DNA of 64,000 bases from Ichthyophis bannanicus (Eukaryota; Chordata; Amphibia; Gymnophiona; Ichthyophiidae): assembly GCA_033557465.1 (NCBI GenBank), contig CM066044.1, positions 188,782,184-188,846,183 of the forward strand, read 5' to 3'. Shown here in pieces: positions 1 through 10,344 of this stretch (the first letter of the stretch is position 1; each line of letters opens with the position of its first letter). The notes below the pieces were generated by a model. The model saw nothing but the letters and a program-made list of their open reading frames with translations. It was not told the DNA's origin and did not search any database. The position numbers were made by a program, and so were the translations under genes.

Positions 1-1076
1 GGTTGCTCACACAGAACCTCTGAATAAATTTCAAAAAAACAGAAGTCCTTATTGTCACAAGGAACAAAGACTTCTCTCCTCCACCGACACTAAGAGTAAG
101 TGAAGCTGATTTACCAGTGAAATCCACGATACGTTACCTGGGTGTCATACTGGACCAACGACTAGAATTCAAAGACCAAATAAAATGCACAGTGAAATCC
201 ATCTATCACAAGATCAAGACTCTACGACACCTCAAACCCATGCTGGAACCAAATGACTTCCACACAACATTTCAAGCTCTAGTCACCCCACATTTTGACT
301 ATGCGAATATTATACTACATGGCTTACCCAAGAGTACACTAAATCCGTTACAGCTGGCTATGAATACAGCAGCCAGAGTACTATGTGGATCTACAAGGAG
401 ACAACACATAACCCCCATCCTGATGGAGCTTCACCGGCTTCCGATATACTGCAGGATATCCTAGAAAGCCCTCCTCATGATCTTCAAAGCGTTCCATAAA
501 ATCTCACCATCTTCAATCTCAGACCTCCTTATCCACACCCAAAACAATAGGTCTAGGAGACCTGTAGCCGAAAATATACTATCGATTCCAAAGGAACTAG
601 TAAAAAGCACTCAGACAACTTCTAACAGAGCATTTGCATCCTTCGCCCCCAGATGCTGGAACAAGCTGCCTACCAACATCAGATTGATGAAAGATATATC
701 ACAATACAGAAAAGCTCTAAAAACCCACCTCTTCTTACAACACTTCTCCCACAGCGACATGCCCCCCTCTCCTCCCCCTCGACCCAAACCAATAACTACG
801 GTTAGCAAGTGGTTCTCTGTAGCATATAGCCTAGACTATATCAAATGAAAGTTGCTTTTTGATGGAAAAGATCTTTTCAACCTATGCTAAAGCACTGTAA
901 ATAGTTGCCTCTGTTAAATGTTTAACTGCTGCATATTATTCCCCAGTTAACTATTGTTTTTATTACCTGTTACCTGTAAACTTGGACTAGATCTCTAAGT
1001 CTGAGTGTAATGTTGTTCAATGTAAACCGCACTGATGACAAATAGCGCGGTATATAAAAGCTGTTAAATAAATATT
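1..1076 (+). mobile_element. L2-like LINE, 3' end
   Basis: This is the 3' end of a non-LTR retrotransposon; its start lies outside the window. Two plus-strand reading frames (117-464 and 477-848) encode the region after the catalytic part of reverse transcriptase. The visible pattern is YLGVILDQRLEF, then FDYANIILHGLP, then RRQHITPILMELHRLP, as in the C-terminal part of CR1/L2-group enzymes. A stop at about 462-464 separates the frames, so the copy is dead. The 3' end has the sequence GTAAACCGCACTGAT followed by a GCGGTATATAAA motif and TAAATAAATA. The same tail recurs in L2 copies and SINEs elsewhere in the window. Assignment to L2 rather than another CR1-group clade is inference. Confidence 0.75.
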
Positions 1077-3455
1077 GCAAAGATAGCCACAAAGGGGGAA
1101 GTGATCATATTGGGTGAATTTAATCTACCCAATATGGATTGCAGTATTCCTTCTGCAAATCTGGAAAGAAATAAAAACATTGTGGATGCCTTCCAAAACG
1201 CTTTGCTTAGACAAATGGTGATGGCACCAACCAGGGAAAGCTCGATGCTGGATTTAGTACTCACCAATGGAGATAGTGTATTGAATGTCTGGTTGGGTGC
1301 CCATCTAAGTAGCAGCGGTCATTACACCGTGTGGTTTGAGATAAGAGCCAAGGTGCAGTCCAATCATAGCAACCTCAAAGTCCTAGACTTCAAAAACACT
1401 GACTTCAGTAAAATGGCCAAGTACCTGAGGGAGGAGTTGGCAGGGGAAAAGGGAAGTGGAATTGTAATGGGTTAACTGCAATGCAATGTGTGCCTTCAAG
1501 TCAATGCCAACCCAGAAGCTCCTGGGTTTTCTTGGCAGTGTGACTGGAAGTAGATTGCCAGGCCTTTCTTCCAAGGCAATGGAGGGTTAAGTGACTTGCC
1601 CAAGGACACAAGGAGTGCTAGCAGGAATTGAACCCTGGTTGCTTGGTTATCAAGCCAGTGTTCTAACCACTAGGCTACTCCTCCACACTGGGCTAAACTA
1701 AAGGAGGCAATAAAAGGGGCAACAGATACATATGTAAGGAAAGAAAATAAAAACAAGAGGAAAAGGAAACCTATTTGGTTCTCCAAAGAAATAGCTACTC
1801 TAATAAAGGCAAAAAACACAGCTTTCACAAAATTCAGAAGCTCGCAAACAGAGGAACACAGAAAGGAATACAGGATCAAAACTAAAATAGACAAAAAGAG
1901 AAATAAGGATAGCAAAATCAAATGCAGAAGAAAAGATGGTTAAAGATGTGATGTGTGGCGACAAAACTTTCTTCAGGTATATTTGTGAGAGGAGGAAAAT
2001 AAGAGTTTGTATTGCAGGACTCAAAAGTGCTGGGAATGGGCTTGTGGAAAGTGACATTGAAAAAGCAAAAATGCTAAACAAATACTTCTGCTCTGTTTTT
2101 ACTAAAGAAAATCCTGGAGAAGGACCACCTGTGATTCCCAAATGGGAAATGGAGTAGATACCACACAATTCAAAGAAGATAATATGTTAGAACAGCTTGC
2201 AAAACTGAAAGTGGACAAGGCTATAGGACAGGGTGGGATACATCCCAGGATACTGAACGAACTCAGGGAAGTTCTTGCAGGGCCATTAAATAATGTTTTT
2301 AATAGATTCTTGGAGACAGAAGAAGTTCCACAGGACAAGAGAAGGGCTGATGTGGTACCTCTTCACAAAAGTGGTAACGGAAGAAGTAACAAACTACAGG
2401 CTGGTAAAGCCTTACCTCGGTGGCGGGAAAAGTAATGGAGATGCTCCTGAAAGAGTGAATAGTTGACTTCCTTGAAACCAACAGGCTGCATGATCCGAGG
2501 CAACATGGTGTTACCAGAGGATGATCTTGCCAAACAAATCTGATTGAGTTCTTTTACTGGGTAACCAGAGAACTAGATCAAGGGCATGTGATGGATGTCA
2601 TCTACCTGGATTTCAGCAAAGACTTTGATACTGTTCCTCATTAAACTCAAAAGCTTGGGGATGGGTCCCAAGGTGGTGAAGTGGATCAGAAATTGATTGA
2701 CTGGCAGATAACAGAAGGTGATGGTAAACAGAACTCACTCGGATGAAAGGAAGGTGATTAGCGGTGTGCCCCAGGGTTCGGTCCTGGAACCGGTACTGTT
2801 CAATGTATTTGTAAATGATATTGCTGAAGGATTAAATGGAAAAGTCTGTTTTTTTGCAGATGACATGAAAATTTGCAACAGAGTGGACTCCCCTGAGGAA
2901 GTGGATAACATGAGGAAAGATCTACAATAGCTGGAAGAATGGTCTAATGCTTGGCAGTTAAGATTTAATGTGAAGAGGTACAGTGTCATGCATTTAGGAA
3001 GCAGAAAGCCAAGGGACTTGTACGCTATAGGGGGCTAGGTTGGTGTGCATGGATCAGGAAAAGGACCTCAGAAGCCTTACTTGGAATATTGTGTTCAGTT
3101 TTGGAGACCATATCTCGCAAAGGATATAAAAGGACTGGAAACGGTTCAGAGGAAGGCAACTAAAATGATTTAGAGCCTGCATCAGAAGACTTATGAGAAG
3201 AGACTTGAAGACCTAAATATGTACACTCTGGAGGAAAGGAGGAATAGGGGAGATATGATTCAGACTTTTAAATACTTAAAGAGTATTAATGAACAAACAA
3301 ACCTCTTCCAAAGACAGGGAAGCTGTAAAACTAGAGGGCATAACATGAAGTTGCAAGGGGATAAATTGAAAGGCAATGTCAGGAAATACTTTTTCACTGA
3401 AAGAGTGGTGGATGCTTGGAATGCCCTCCTGATGGAAGTGGTGGGGGCAAATACA
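1077..3455 (+). mobile_element. CR1 LINE, 5' part (split by SINE and DIRS)
   Basis: A CR1-type LINE with many stops and frameshifts. The endonuclease region is at 1101-1475 (ILGEFNLPNMD, then SGHYTVWFEI, matching the GDFN and SNH motifs of the family). Reverse transcriptase follows in fragments: KVDKAIGQGGIHPRILNEL at 2205-2270, GVPQGSVLEPVLF at about 2763-2800, and a catalytic FADD box at about 2853-2864. The C-terminal region at 3219-3455 reads KTRGHNMKLQ and FFTERVVDAWNALL. The copy is interrupted by a SINE (1480-1686) and cut at 3455 by the DIRS element; it resumes at 9463. A second copy (33873-39068) gives the uninterrupted sequence used to place both breaks. Confidence 0.85.
1480..1686 (-). 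mobile_element. tRNA-derived SINE
   Basis: On the minus strand the head resembles a tRNA. An A box TAGCCTAGTGG lies at 1667-1677 and a B box GGTTCAATTCC at 1624-1634, followed by a tRNA-unrelated body (CTTGGGCAAGTCACTTAACC). It is inserted in the CR1 endonuclease/linker region; imperfect copies of ACTGGGCTAAACT flank it (about 1467-1479 and 1685-1697) and are the likely target duplication. Related copies lie at 12480, 17640, 31728, 47630, 55340 and 58809. These are pol III promoters in principle; activity is unknown. Confidence 0.8.
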
Positions 3456-3627
3456 ACAGGGTTACTTACCTATAACGGGAGTTTTCCGTGGACAGCAGGA
3501 TAAGTCACCTGGTGATGTCCTCCGGGCGGCGCCATGCATACGGAAGTGCTCTCTAGAGCTCAGAAAGTGAACTTTCTGAGCATGCCCAGGTAGCCCACCT
3601 TACCGGCCCACCCCCTAGCCTGGCCAG
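3456..3627. repeat. DIRS inverted terminal repeat, left
   Basis: About 120 bp (3506-3627), from CACCTGGTGATGTCCTCC to CCCCTAGCCTGGCCA, are nearly identical in inverted orientation to 9309-9430. The outermost 50 bp (3456-3505) differ from the other end but are complemented in the internal region at 3705-3760. This is the 3' end of the element. Confidence 0.9.
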
Positions 3628-3704
3628 TGAGTTCCTAGCTAGCTACTGACCGGCTAGGGAGCAGCGAAGGTGGACCTCCTCCAGGGGAGGCAGGTGGGAT
3701 TGTG

Positions 3705-3815
3705 TGGCTGACTTATCCTACTGTCCACGGAGAACTCCCGTTACAGGTAAGTAACCCCGTTTTCTCCATGTACCAGCAGGATTGCGTCAGCCACACCTGG
3801 TGCCTCCCTAGCTGA
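3705..3815. repeat. DIRS internal complementary region
   Basis: This stretch joins the reverse complements of the two outer ends. CTTATCCTACTGTCCACGG and CCCGTTACAGGTAAGTAACC match the left end. TTTCTCCATGTACCAGCAGG and ATTGCGTCAGCCACACCTGG match the right end. In DIRS elements this region is thought to template completion and circularisation of the DNA copy. Its junction (about 3750-3760) marks the expected circle joint. Confidence 0.88.
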
Positions 3816-4079
3816 GTGTGTACGCTGAGGTGGAGGAGGTAACATACAAGACACACGGTGTACCGCTAGGGTGAATTAACTCTATTTATTAGAATCGCCA
3901 AAGGCTATGTGCAAACACAGTGCAATTAACTCATGTGAGGTGCAAACAGTGCAACACAATTCAAGGTGCAAAACAGTGCAATGTATGTACGCAAAGGGTG
4001 CAACAGTGCAAACAGGAATCTCAAACTACAGCAAATAAGCAGGCATAGTATAATTGGGGTCCGTGATAGGAGTCCATAA

Positions 4080-5060
4080 TCAGGTGCGCCGTGCGGCCTC
4101 ACTTCCCTCGGCTGCAGTGGAGAGGACGGCCGTTCCGAGGGCAAAGTCCTCTTGTGCGTTGAGATCGAGGCAGTAGTGCTTGTGGAACGTGTGCAGGGAG
4201 GACCAGGTGGCCGCTCTGCAGACGTCGATTAGTGGAACAGAGCGAAGGCTGGCAATGGAGGTGGCCAGTGCTCTGAGTTTGTGAGGGCCCACTCTTGGCC
4301 GCTGCTCGGTGCCTGAAGGATCAAGGCAATAGGAGACGCAGGAGGCGACCCAGTGGGACAGGGTCCTCTTGTTGACTGGTCTGCCAGGCTGGTTTGGATC
4401 GAAGGACACGAATAGCTGTTCGCTTTTGCGGGTGGGCTGTGTCCTGTGTAGATAAATCCGGAGGGCCCGGAGACAGTCCAGGGTGTGCAGGTGCCTCTCC
4501 TTGTCAGATGCATGAGGCTCCGGAAAGAAAGAGGGGAGCTCGATAGACTGACTGACATGGAAAGCAGACACCACTTTGGGAACGAATTTAGGGTTGGTTC
4601 TCAAGGATGCGCGGTTGGGGTGCAGTTGTGTATACGGGGGGTGTGCTACCAGCGCTTGCAGCTCGCTGATCCTCCTGGCGGATGTGATGGTTATTAGAAA
4701 CAGTGTTTTCCAGGAGACATACTTCAAGTCGGCGGACTGCATCGGCTCGAAGGGTTCCTGTGTTTTGCGGAGCAATACCCTGTTGAGGTCCCAGGTCGGA
4801 ACCGGATGTCTGATCGGGGGTTTCAGATTTGTCAGTCCCTTCATGAAGCGTGATGTGAGAGGCAGAGCTGCAATCAAGGTGGCTCCCTCCGGAGGTGCGT
4901 GGAAGGCCGCAATCGCCGCGAGGTGTACTCTGACAGATTGTGTCTACAGACCAAGGTGAGACAGAGAGGCCAGGTATTGCAATACATTGGATAGTGGACA
5001 CGTAGTGGGCTCAAGGCCTTGAGCTGTGCACCAGGCACTGAAACGCTTCCATTTGAGACC
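4080..5060 (-). pseudogene. DIRS tyrosine recombinase, one in-frame stop
   Basis: This encodes the integrase of the DIRS element, a lambda-type tyrosine recombinase that would insert the circular DNA copy. The frame opens after a stop near 5061 (GLKWKRFSAWC). The N-terminal core-binding part includes NVLQYLASLSHLGL, where an in-frame TAG at 4944-4946 replaces what is probably a Gln codon (one base change). The remaining 265 codons (to 4080) hold the catalytic domain: first Arg in TSARRISELQAL, the HxxR motif in GPHKLRALATS, and the nucleophile Tyr in HTFHKHYCLDL. All catalytic residues are present, so loss of function rests mainly on the stop. It is separated from the upstream methyltransferase-like frame by a short spacer. 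Confidence 0.9.
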
Positions 5061-5140
5061 TTAGGAATTCCGGGTCGAGGGTCTTCTGGCTGCGAGGACC
5101 ACGTTTTGTACCTCTGCAGGTAGCTGCAGCATAGCTAGGT

Positions 5141-5578
5141 TTAGCCATTCAACCTCCAGGCAGTGAGAGCTAGGGCTTTGAGGTTGGGGTGACGTGTTCT
5201 GCCCCCGTCTTGTGTCAGTAGATCCGGTGTGAGGGGCAGGCTCTTCGGGGCCCCTTGAGCTAGGCATTGTAGAAGCGTGAACCACATCTGGCGAGGCCAG
5301 TGGGGAACCACCAGGATGGCTCGGGCTTTGTCGCGAACGATCCGCTGAAGTGTTGCAGGGATGAGAGGGGTCGGCGGGAAGGCATACACCAGAGACCACT
5401 CCCCCCAGCACACGTCGAATGCATCCGCTGCTAACCTGTTCGCTGACGGGTGCCTGGAGCAGAATAGGGTGCATTTCGCATTCCCTTCCGTGGCGAATAG
5501 GTCGATAGTTGGGGTGCCCCAGATTTGGAAGAGACTGTTGAGTTTGTCCGCCAATGTCTCTGGGGAGATAGGAGGCAT
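5141..5578 (-). pseudogene. DIRS methyltransferase-like domain
   Basis: This continues the pol polyprotein in a different frame. It opens with ETLADKLNSLFQIWG, which should directly follow RNase H. It then shows IDLFATEGNAKCTLFCSR, DAFDVCWGEWSLVYAFPP and PLIPATLQRI. This block is the Dam/phage-type N6-adenine methyltransferase-like domain found in DIRS elements; whether it has activity is unknown in the family. The frame ends at LTAWRLNG and a stop at 5141. A net one-base change near 5555-5565 separates it from RNase H, so the intact ancestor was probably one polyprotein. Confidence 0.85.
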
Positions 5579-7067
5579 GGAGGCTGCACTTGTTTTTCAG
5601 TGTCAGGGACCAGATCTGTAGCGCTTCCTTGCAGAGGGAGCGAGAGGTGGTGCCCCCTTGCTTGTTGATGTAAAACATGGCGACTTGGTTGTCCGTCTGG
5701 ATGAGGACAGATTTCCCGCGCACGTGTATTAGGAACGCTTTGAGAGCGTATTTGATGGCCCTTAGCTCGAGGAGGTTTATGTGGAGGAGCCTCTCCTGTT
5801 GCGACCAGGCTCCTTGTGTGCTGAGTGTTGGTGTGTGAGCACCCCAGCCCGAGTTGGATGCGTCCGTGGTGAGGGTCACTTGGTGCTCGGGTGGATGCAT
5901 GTCCTTCCCTACTGAAAGATTCCCCAGAATCGTCCACCAGCGGAGTTGAGCTCTGATCTGGGGGCCCATTGGGATGCGAGTGGAGAGCGGTTGCGAATGT
6001 TGGCTCCAGTGGGAACGTAGATGCCATTGGAGTGCGTGCATCTTCAACCTCGCAATTGGAAGGACTGACGTTGTGGCGGACATGTGGCCCAGAAGATGTA
6101 AGATGGAGGCTGCTGAAGAGGTCTCCTTTGAGGCCAGGCTTGAGGCAATCGAGGTGACGGCTACCAATCTGCGCTCTGGAAGATAGGCCTTTGAGAGTTT
6201 GGTGTCGATCACCGCTCCGATGAATTCCAGTCTCTGGGAAGGAGTGAGGTGCGACTTGTTGAGATTGATGACAAACCCCAAGGAGGAGATCAGGGTCTTG
6301 GCTACCCGCAGGGATCTCTGTAGCTCCGTTGTGGAGGGGGCAGTGAGGAGCCAGTCGTCCAGGTATGGAAAAACAGAGATGTTCAGGTTGCGGATATGTG
6401 CTGCTGCCACGGCCACGCACTTCGTGAACACCCGTGGCGCTGATGAAAGACCGAAGGGAAGTATTCTGTATTGGTAGTGCTGCCCTAGGACTTGGAAGCG
6501 GAGATACTTCCTGTGGGACTTGTGGATGCTGATGTGGGTATAGGCATCCTGCAGATCGAGGGATGCCATCCAGTCGCCGGGTTGTATCAGAGGGAGGATG
6601 GAGTTGAGAGAGTACATCCTGAACTTTTCTTTGATGATGAATGTGTTTAATCTGCGGAAGTCGAGGATGGGGCGAACCCCTCCTGTTCTTTTGGGAATGA
6701 GAAAGTATCTTGAGTAGAAGCCAGAGTTTATTTCGGCAGAGGGTACTTGCTCTATTGCCTTGGAGACAAGTAGGTGTAGCAGTTCTGCCGCCACGCGTAA
6801 GTGCGGGGGGGGGGTGTCGCTGATGGGATGAGTGCTCTGGCGGGGCGTCGCAACAAAGCGCATGTGGTAGCCCTCTTGGATGATCTGTAGAACCCAAGAG
6901 TCTGCAGAGATCCGTCGCCATTCTGGAAGGAAGTGAGTCAGGCGACCCCTGATCCGGGTGGTAGCCTGATATTCGCCGTCAAAAGGATGGGCCGCCCTTG
7001 CTTGCGGGTGCAGTGTTGGTCTTTTTCTGTTTGCGGTCCCTCTGTGAGCTGCGCTGTGAGGGGCCAT
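5550..7067 (-). CDS. DIRS reverse transcriptase-RNase H
   Basis: This is the RT-RNase H part of DIRS pol. The ATG at 7065-7067 overlaps the end of gag by about 90 bp in another frame, as is usual in these elements. RT motifs: SRYFLIPKRTGGVRPILDFR (residues 119-138), the first catalytic Asp in SLDLQDAY (169-176), LPFGLSSAPRVF, and FPYLDDWLL with the YLDD catalytic box at 235-238. RNase H follows with LTTDASNSGWGAH (Asp near 402), LLELRAI (Glu near 434) and IQTDNQVAMFYINKQGG (Asp near 459). All catalytic residues are present. The open frame continues to 5061, but after about residue 505 the translation no longer resembles the family because of the frameshift near 5560. Confidence 0.92.
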
Positions 7068-7969
7068 GGTAGGAGTTGTTCTTGTATTTGCTGTATTGCC
7101 ATCTCCGGTTGGAGGAGTACCTTTTGTTGGAGGTGTAATATGGCTTCTTCTGAAAATTATTTCTTTGGGTGCTGCTGTGGCGTTCGAACCCGTCCTCTGC
7201 CAAGGTCTGTAGTGTGGTGCAGTGCTCTCTCAGGTCGTTGACAGTGTCCTTGACTTTGTCACCAAAGAGCGATTCGCCTGTGCAGGATGCATCTGCAATT
7301 CTGTCGTGGGTGTCCTCCCGTAGTTCAGAGGCTTTCAGCCAAGACCATCTTCTTGCCGAGATAGCCGTTCCTGCGGTTCGCAGTGCTATGTCAAAGGACT
7401 CAAAGATTGAGCTTGCCAGATGCTTGCTGCACTCTGCTACGTCCGCAAGCGCTTTGGATGCTGACGCCTGAGGTTCCTTGGGGAGAGATGTGATGGCGGC
7501 TCTGACGTTTGCCATGCAGGTATCCAGGAAAAGGACTTGCTGGAATTGATGCGCCGCAATTCTCGCATTGAGCATAGCTCCCTGGAAGACTTTCTTCCCA
7601 ATGTCGTCGAGGAGCTTGTGGTCTCGACCTGGGGGGCTGTTAGCATGAATGCGTGAGGACTTTATCCACTTGAGGGCCGAAGACACCATGATGGACTGGT
7701 GTGGCAGCTGGGGCTGAGTGAAGCCGGGTACTGGCTTGACTTGATACTTCGAGTCGAGGCGTCTGGGGAATGGCCAGCCGGAGGCCGGGTTTTGCCACAG
7801 CCTCAAGTGGTTGTCTCGCAGCGTTTGGTAAATAGGCAGTGCGAAGGTCGTCTTTGGGGTGGCGACGTATTTTAGCACCTCTGGGACTGGCTCCCCTTTC
7901 TCTTCCGAGGCCTTCAGTGTCATGGCAGAGGCCAGTTTGTCCAGGAATTTGGGATAGGAGAGGTCCTCC
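6979..7969 (-). pseudogene. DIRS gag, 3' part
   Basis: This is the C-terminal half of the gag-like ORF1. It is in a different frame from the N-terminal half because of a C17 run on the coding strand (7970-7986). Visible blocks include LRLWQNPASGWPFPRRLDSK, SALKWIKSSRIHA, ARRWSWLKASELREDTHDRI and a basic Arg/Ser/Lys-rich tail ending NTAPASKGGPSF. Gag of DIRS elements is thought to package element RNA. The frame ends 89 bp inside the RT frame. Homopolymer slippage, or a base-calling error in the run, explains the split. Confidence 0.8.
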
Positions 7970-9242
7970 GGGGGGGGGGGGGGGGGTTCTTCCGGCCCCG
8001 GGGACTGTCTGAGGCAGTGACCTCTGGGGATGCAGATCCCACGACCGCTGCCTCGATGTCGTGCTCCTCCGCTGTGTTGTCTGGTGACGTATTTCCCTGG
8101 GCCAGATCCGGTGAAGGTCTAGGTGCGGGATCCATAGCCCTCCTGTCAGGAGTGGAAGTCCGGTGCTGTAAGGGGGCCCTTTCTGCGGGAGCATGAGATG
8201 CAGGAGAGGTAGTGGAGGCAGATTGCCTCACTAGCTGTGTCAGTAAACTGATGATTACAGAATTGTTGGATCTGCTGGATCTTTTGCTGCGGTGGCTGCT
8301 AGGACTGGAAGAGCTGGCAGGGCTCCGGTGCGTGTTTTTGCTCCGTCGGTGGTCTCTGTGACTGGGTGAACTGGAGGGACTCCGGTACCCTCTCCAGTGA
8401 AGATTTTGTGAGCCCTTGTGGTGAGGGGAACGGTGGTAGCATTTAGAGCGCTTACTCCGATTCTCCCTGTAGCAGGAAACGCTGCTGTCGCTGCTGCTGG
8501 CGCTGGATGCATCCTGCCTCCTGCCTCTGCTCCTTTTGTGACTTTGCGATCTGTTTCTGCTGCCTCTGTTCGTCCGGCGCGGGGAATCGGCGCCGAGAGA
8601 GCTCCTAGCGCTGACAAGATGAACAGTGTCTGTCTTCGGGCTGTAGGCGGAGCTTGTGCGTCGGCGCTGAACGATGTGCTCATAGCCTCTGTTGCTGCTT
8701 GCCCTCTCCTTCGCAGCGACAGCCCCCGCCTTAGGGTGGGCGGAGCTGGAGGAGTGGAGCAGAGCAGTGGAGGACTCAGGACCAGCGCCATCATGGAGGA
8801 CCGCATGGCTTCTCACCGATACTGCATGGCTTTGCACCGCCATGCAATTGGTTCCAGGTCCCCTCGCAGCGTCAGGGAGGGGCGCGGGGTGCGCGGCACC
8901 GGCGAAAGGCATTGAAGAAGTCGTCGAGATTGATTGGGCTACACAGCAAGGGATGGAGGCCGCAGCGGGCACATCCGGAGCTGGCACCGGAGGCGGTGAT
9001 TGAAAGACAGCGAGAGCAGGAGCAGGAAGAGGCACAGAAGTGGAGGTACTTGCGTTTTCATTGAGAAAGTAATTTAAAGCGTGGTTTCTGATTTTTCGGG
9101 CCCTGGGAGACATTCTACCGCAATGTCCACAGTTCTCCACATTATGGTCAGGTCCCAAGCAGCGTAGGCAGAAGTCATGTGAATCAGCGCTGCTCATTTT
9201 CTTTTTGCAGTGGTCGCATTTTTTGAATCCGGGTTTAGGCAT
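7920..9242 (-). CDS. DIRS gag-like protein, 5' part
   Basis: ORF1 of the DIRS element, starting at an ATG at 9240-9242, 66 bp inside the right terminal repeat. The N-terminus carries a cysteine/histidine zinc-binding cluster (CDHCKKKMSS, then FCLRCLGPDH, then NCGHCG). The middle is low-complexity: first Ala/Pro-rich, then Ser/Arg/His-rich (RNRSQSHKRSRGRRQ, SPASSSSPSSHRSKRSSRS), suggesting RNA binding. The frame runs out just after the homopolymer at 7970-7986, where it should continue into the 6979-7969 block. Function is inferred from position in the DIRS layout. Confidence 0.85.
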   Translation of the reverse strand: MPKPGFKKCDHCKKKMSSADSHDFCLRCLGPDHNVENCGHCGRMSPRARKIRNHALNYFLNENASTSTSVPLPAPALAVFQSPPPVPAPDVPAAASIPCCVAQSISTTSSMPFAGAAHPAPLPDAARGPGTNCMAVQSHAVSVRSHAVLHDGAGPESSTALLHSSSSAHPKAGAVAAKERASSNRGYEHIVQRRRTSSAYSPKTDTVHLVSARSSLGADSPRRTNRGSRNRSQSHKRSRGRRQDASSASSSDSSVSCYRENRSKRSKCYHRSPHHKGSQNLHWRGYRSPSSSPSHRDHRRSKNTHRSPASSSSPSSHRSKRSSRSNNSVIISLLTQLVRQSASTTSPASHAPAERAPLQHRTSTPDRRAMDPAPRPSPDLAQGNTSPDNTAEEHDIEAAVVGSASPEVTASDSPRGRKNPPPPPRRTSPIPNSWTNWPLP

Positions 9243-9307
9243 TGTGTGTTATCAATAGGTGGATAGAGAGCAGGGTCCGTCTTGCTGGCAAGGCGGAAGG
9301 AAGAATA

Positions 9308-9462
9308 CTGGCCAGGCTAGGGGGCGGGCCGGTAAGGTGGGCTACCTGGGCATGCTCAGAAAGTTCACTTTCTGAGCTCTAGAGAGCACTTCCGTATGCA
9401 TGGCGCCGCCCGGAGGACGTCACCAGGTGTGGCTGACGCAATCCTGCTGGTCCATGGAGAAA
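9308..9462. repeat. DIRS inverted terminal repeat, right
   Basis: This is the 5' end of the element. The inner part (9309-9430) is the inverted copy of 3506-3627. The outer part, TTTCTCCATGGACCAGCAGG when read inward, is complemented at about 3758-3800. It should contain the element's promoter; no clear TATA box is visible. Confidence 0.9.
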
Positions 9463-9735
9463 GTGACAGAATTCAAAACAGCATGGGACAGCCACAGTGG
9501 ATCCCTTTATAGAAACAGGATAAAATCAAAATAAACATAACTATCTCTTATATTTCAACAAATAGGGGTGACCTACAAGGAGCGTTGGGTACACCCCTAA
9601 ACAAAGGCATGGGGAGAAGCATGGTGACCTGCATGGAGAGGCGAGTGCACCTACTCTTGCTGCCTTGCTGGGCAGACTAGATGGATCATACTGATCTTTA
9701 TCTGCCATCATATACTACGTTACTATGTTACTATG
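9463..9735 (+). mobile_element. CR1 LINE, 3' end
   Basis: This continues the CR1 copy broken at 3455 (ACAGAATTCAAAACAGCATG, then GGCAGACTAGATGGATCATA and TTTATCTGCCATCATATACTA). It ends in two copies of an 8-bp unit TTACTATG, the short tandem tail typical of CR1 elements. Confidence 0.88.
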
Positions 9736-10344
9736 TGTTTGTAATCATTACCAGGGTAATATTGAAGTTTGCTTAGCACATCTTGAACAGCACTGTATAT
9801 TTGCCTTTGATGCATTGCAACCGAACGACCTTAATGAAGAACTGGAATGATTTTCAGTTCTTTGATGTCATTTGATTGACAACCTATGTCTGCTCATTCA
9901 TTGCTGCCTCTATTTAAATGGCCACATTCACTGTGTAGGTCATTCCATGCATCTATGCTGAGTTCATCTTTGCTGTTTGATGAGTCCTGAAGCAGCCATT
10001 TAAAACTATTATGGCAAAACTCAAGTCAACTGATCATCTCTCAGCCGTTAATTCTTCAGCATTCATGGGGTCATGTTAAGTTTTCAGCTAAATGGTTCTT
10101 GAATTTTTAAATGCATCTAAAAATCTGAAAATTCTTAGTTGTCACTGGACCAATGAAAGATATTAGAGGGGTGTTTATATCTGCACGTAAAGATTGATGA
10201 ATGGTGGATTTCCCCTATCTGAGGCCCTAAAATGCCCATTGAAAGCTGAGGTTGTTTGTATTACCCAGGTTGCATTTTGAATATTTAGCTCTAGTAGCAA
10301 TCTCACTTTTTGTTATATATATATGTACGTTGATCTTGGGAAGC
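9736..10344. other. No recognisable feature
   Basis: AT-rich, apparently single-copy sequence within this window. A short AT run (ATATATATAT near 10314-10323) is present. I see no reading frame or repeat family. Confidence 0.5.

Larger units (their letters stand above)
3456..9462 (-). mobile_element. DIRS-type tyrosine-recombinase retrotransposon
   Basis: A nearly complete DIRS element of about 6.0 kb, read on the minus strand. In coding order it holds gag (9242-6979), RT-RNase H (7067-about 5558), a methyltransferase-like domain (about 5560-5141) and a tyrosine recombinase (5060-4080). It has inverted terminal repeats and an internal complementary region, the defining DIRS architecture. It lies inside a CR1 LINE: the left flank GGGGGCAAATACA and right flank GTGACAGAATTC are contiguous in the CR1 copy at 38790-38830. 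No target duplication is seen, as expected for recombinase-mediated integration through a circular intermediate. Lesions are few: two frameshifts and one in-frame stop, so it is fairly young but not autonomous as it stands. Confidence 0.95.

Noticed and set aside
1624..1677. A possible tRNA gene from the A and B boxes
   Set aside because: The cloverleaf does not close and the body continues into a SINE with many copies. It is a SINE head, not a tRNA gene.
5431..6921. A 496-codon minus-strand frame within the DIRS pol region
   Set aside because: It is a shadow of the RT-RNase H frame. It has no family motifs, while the other frame holds YLDD and the RNase H residues.
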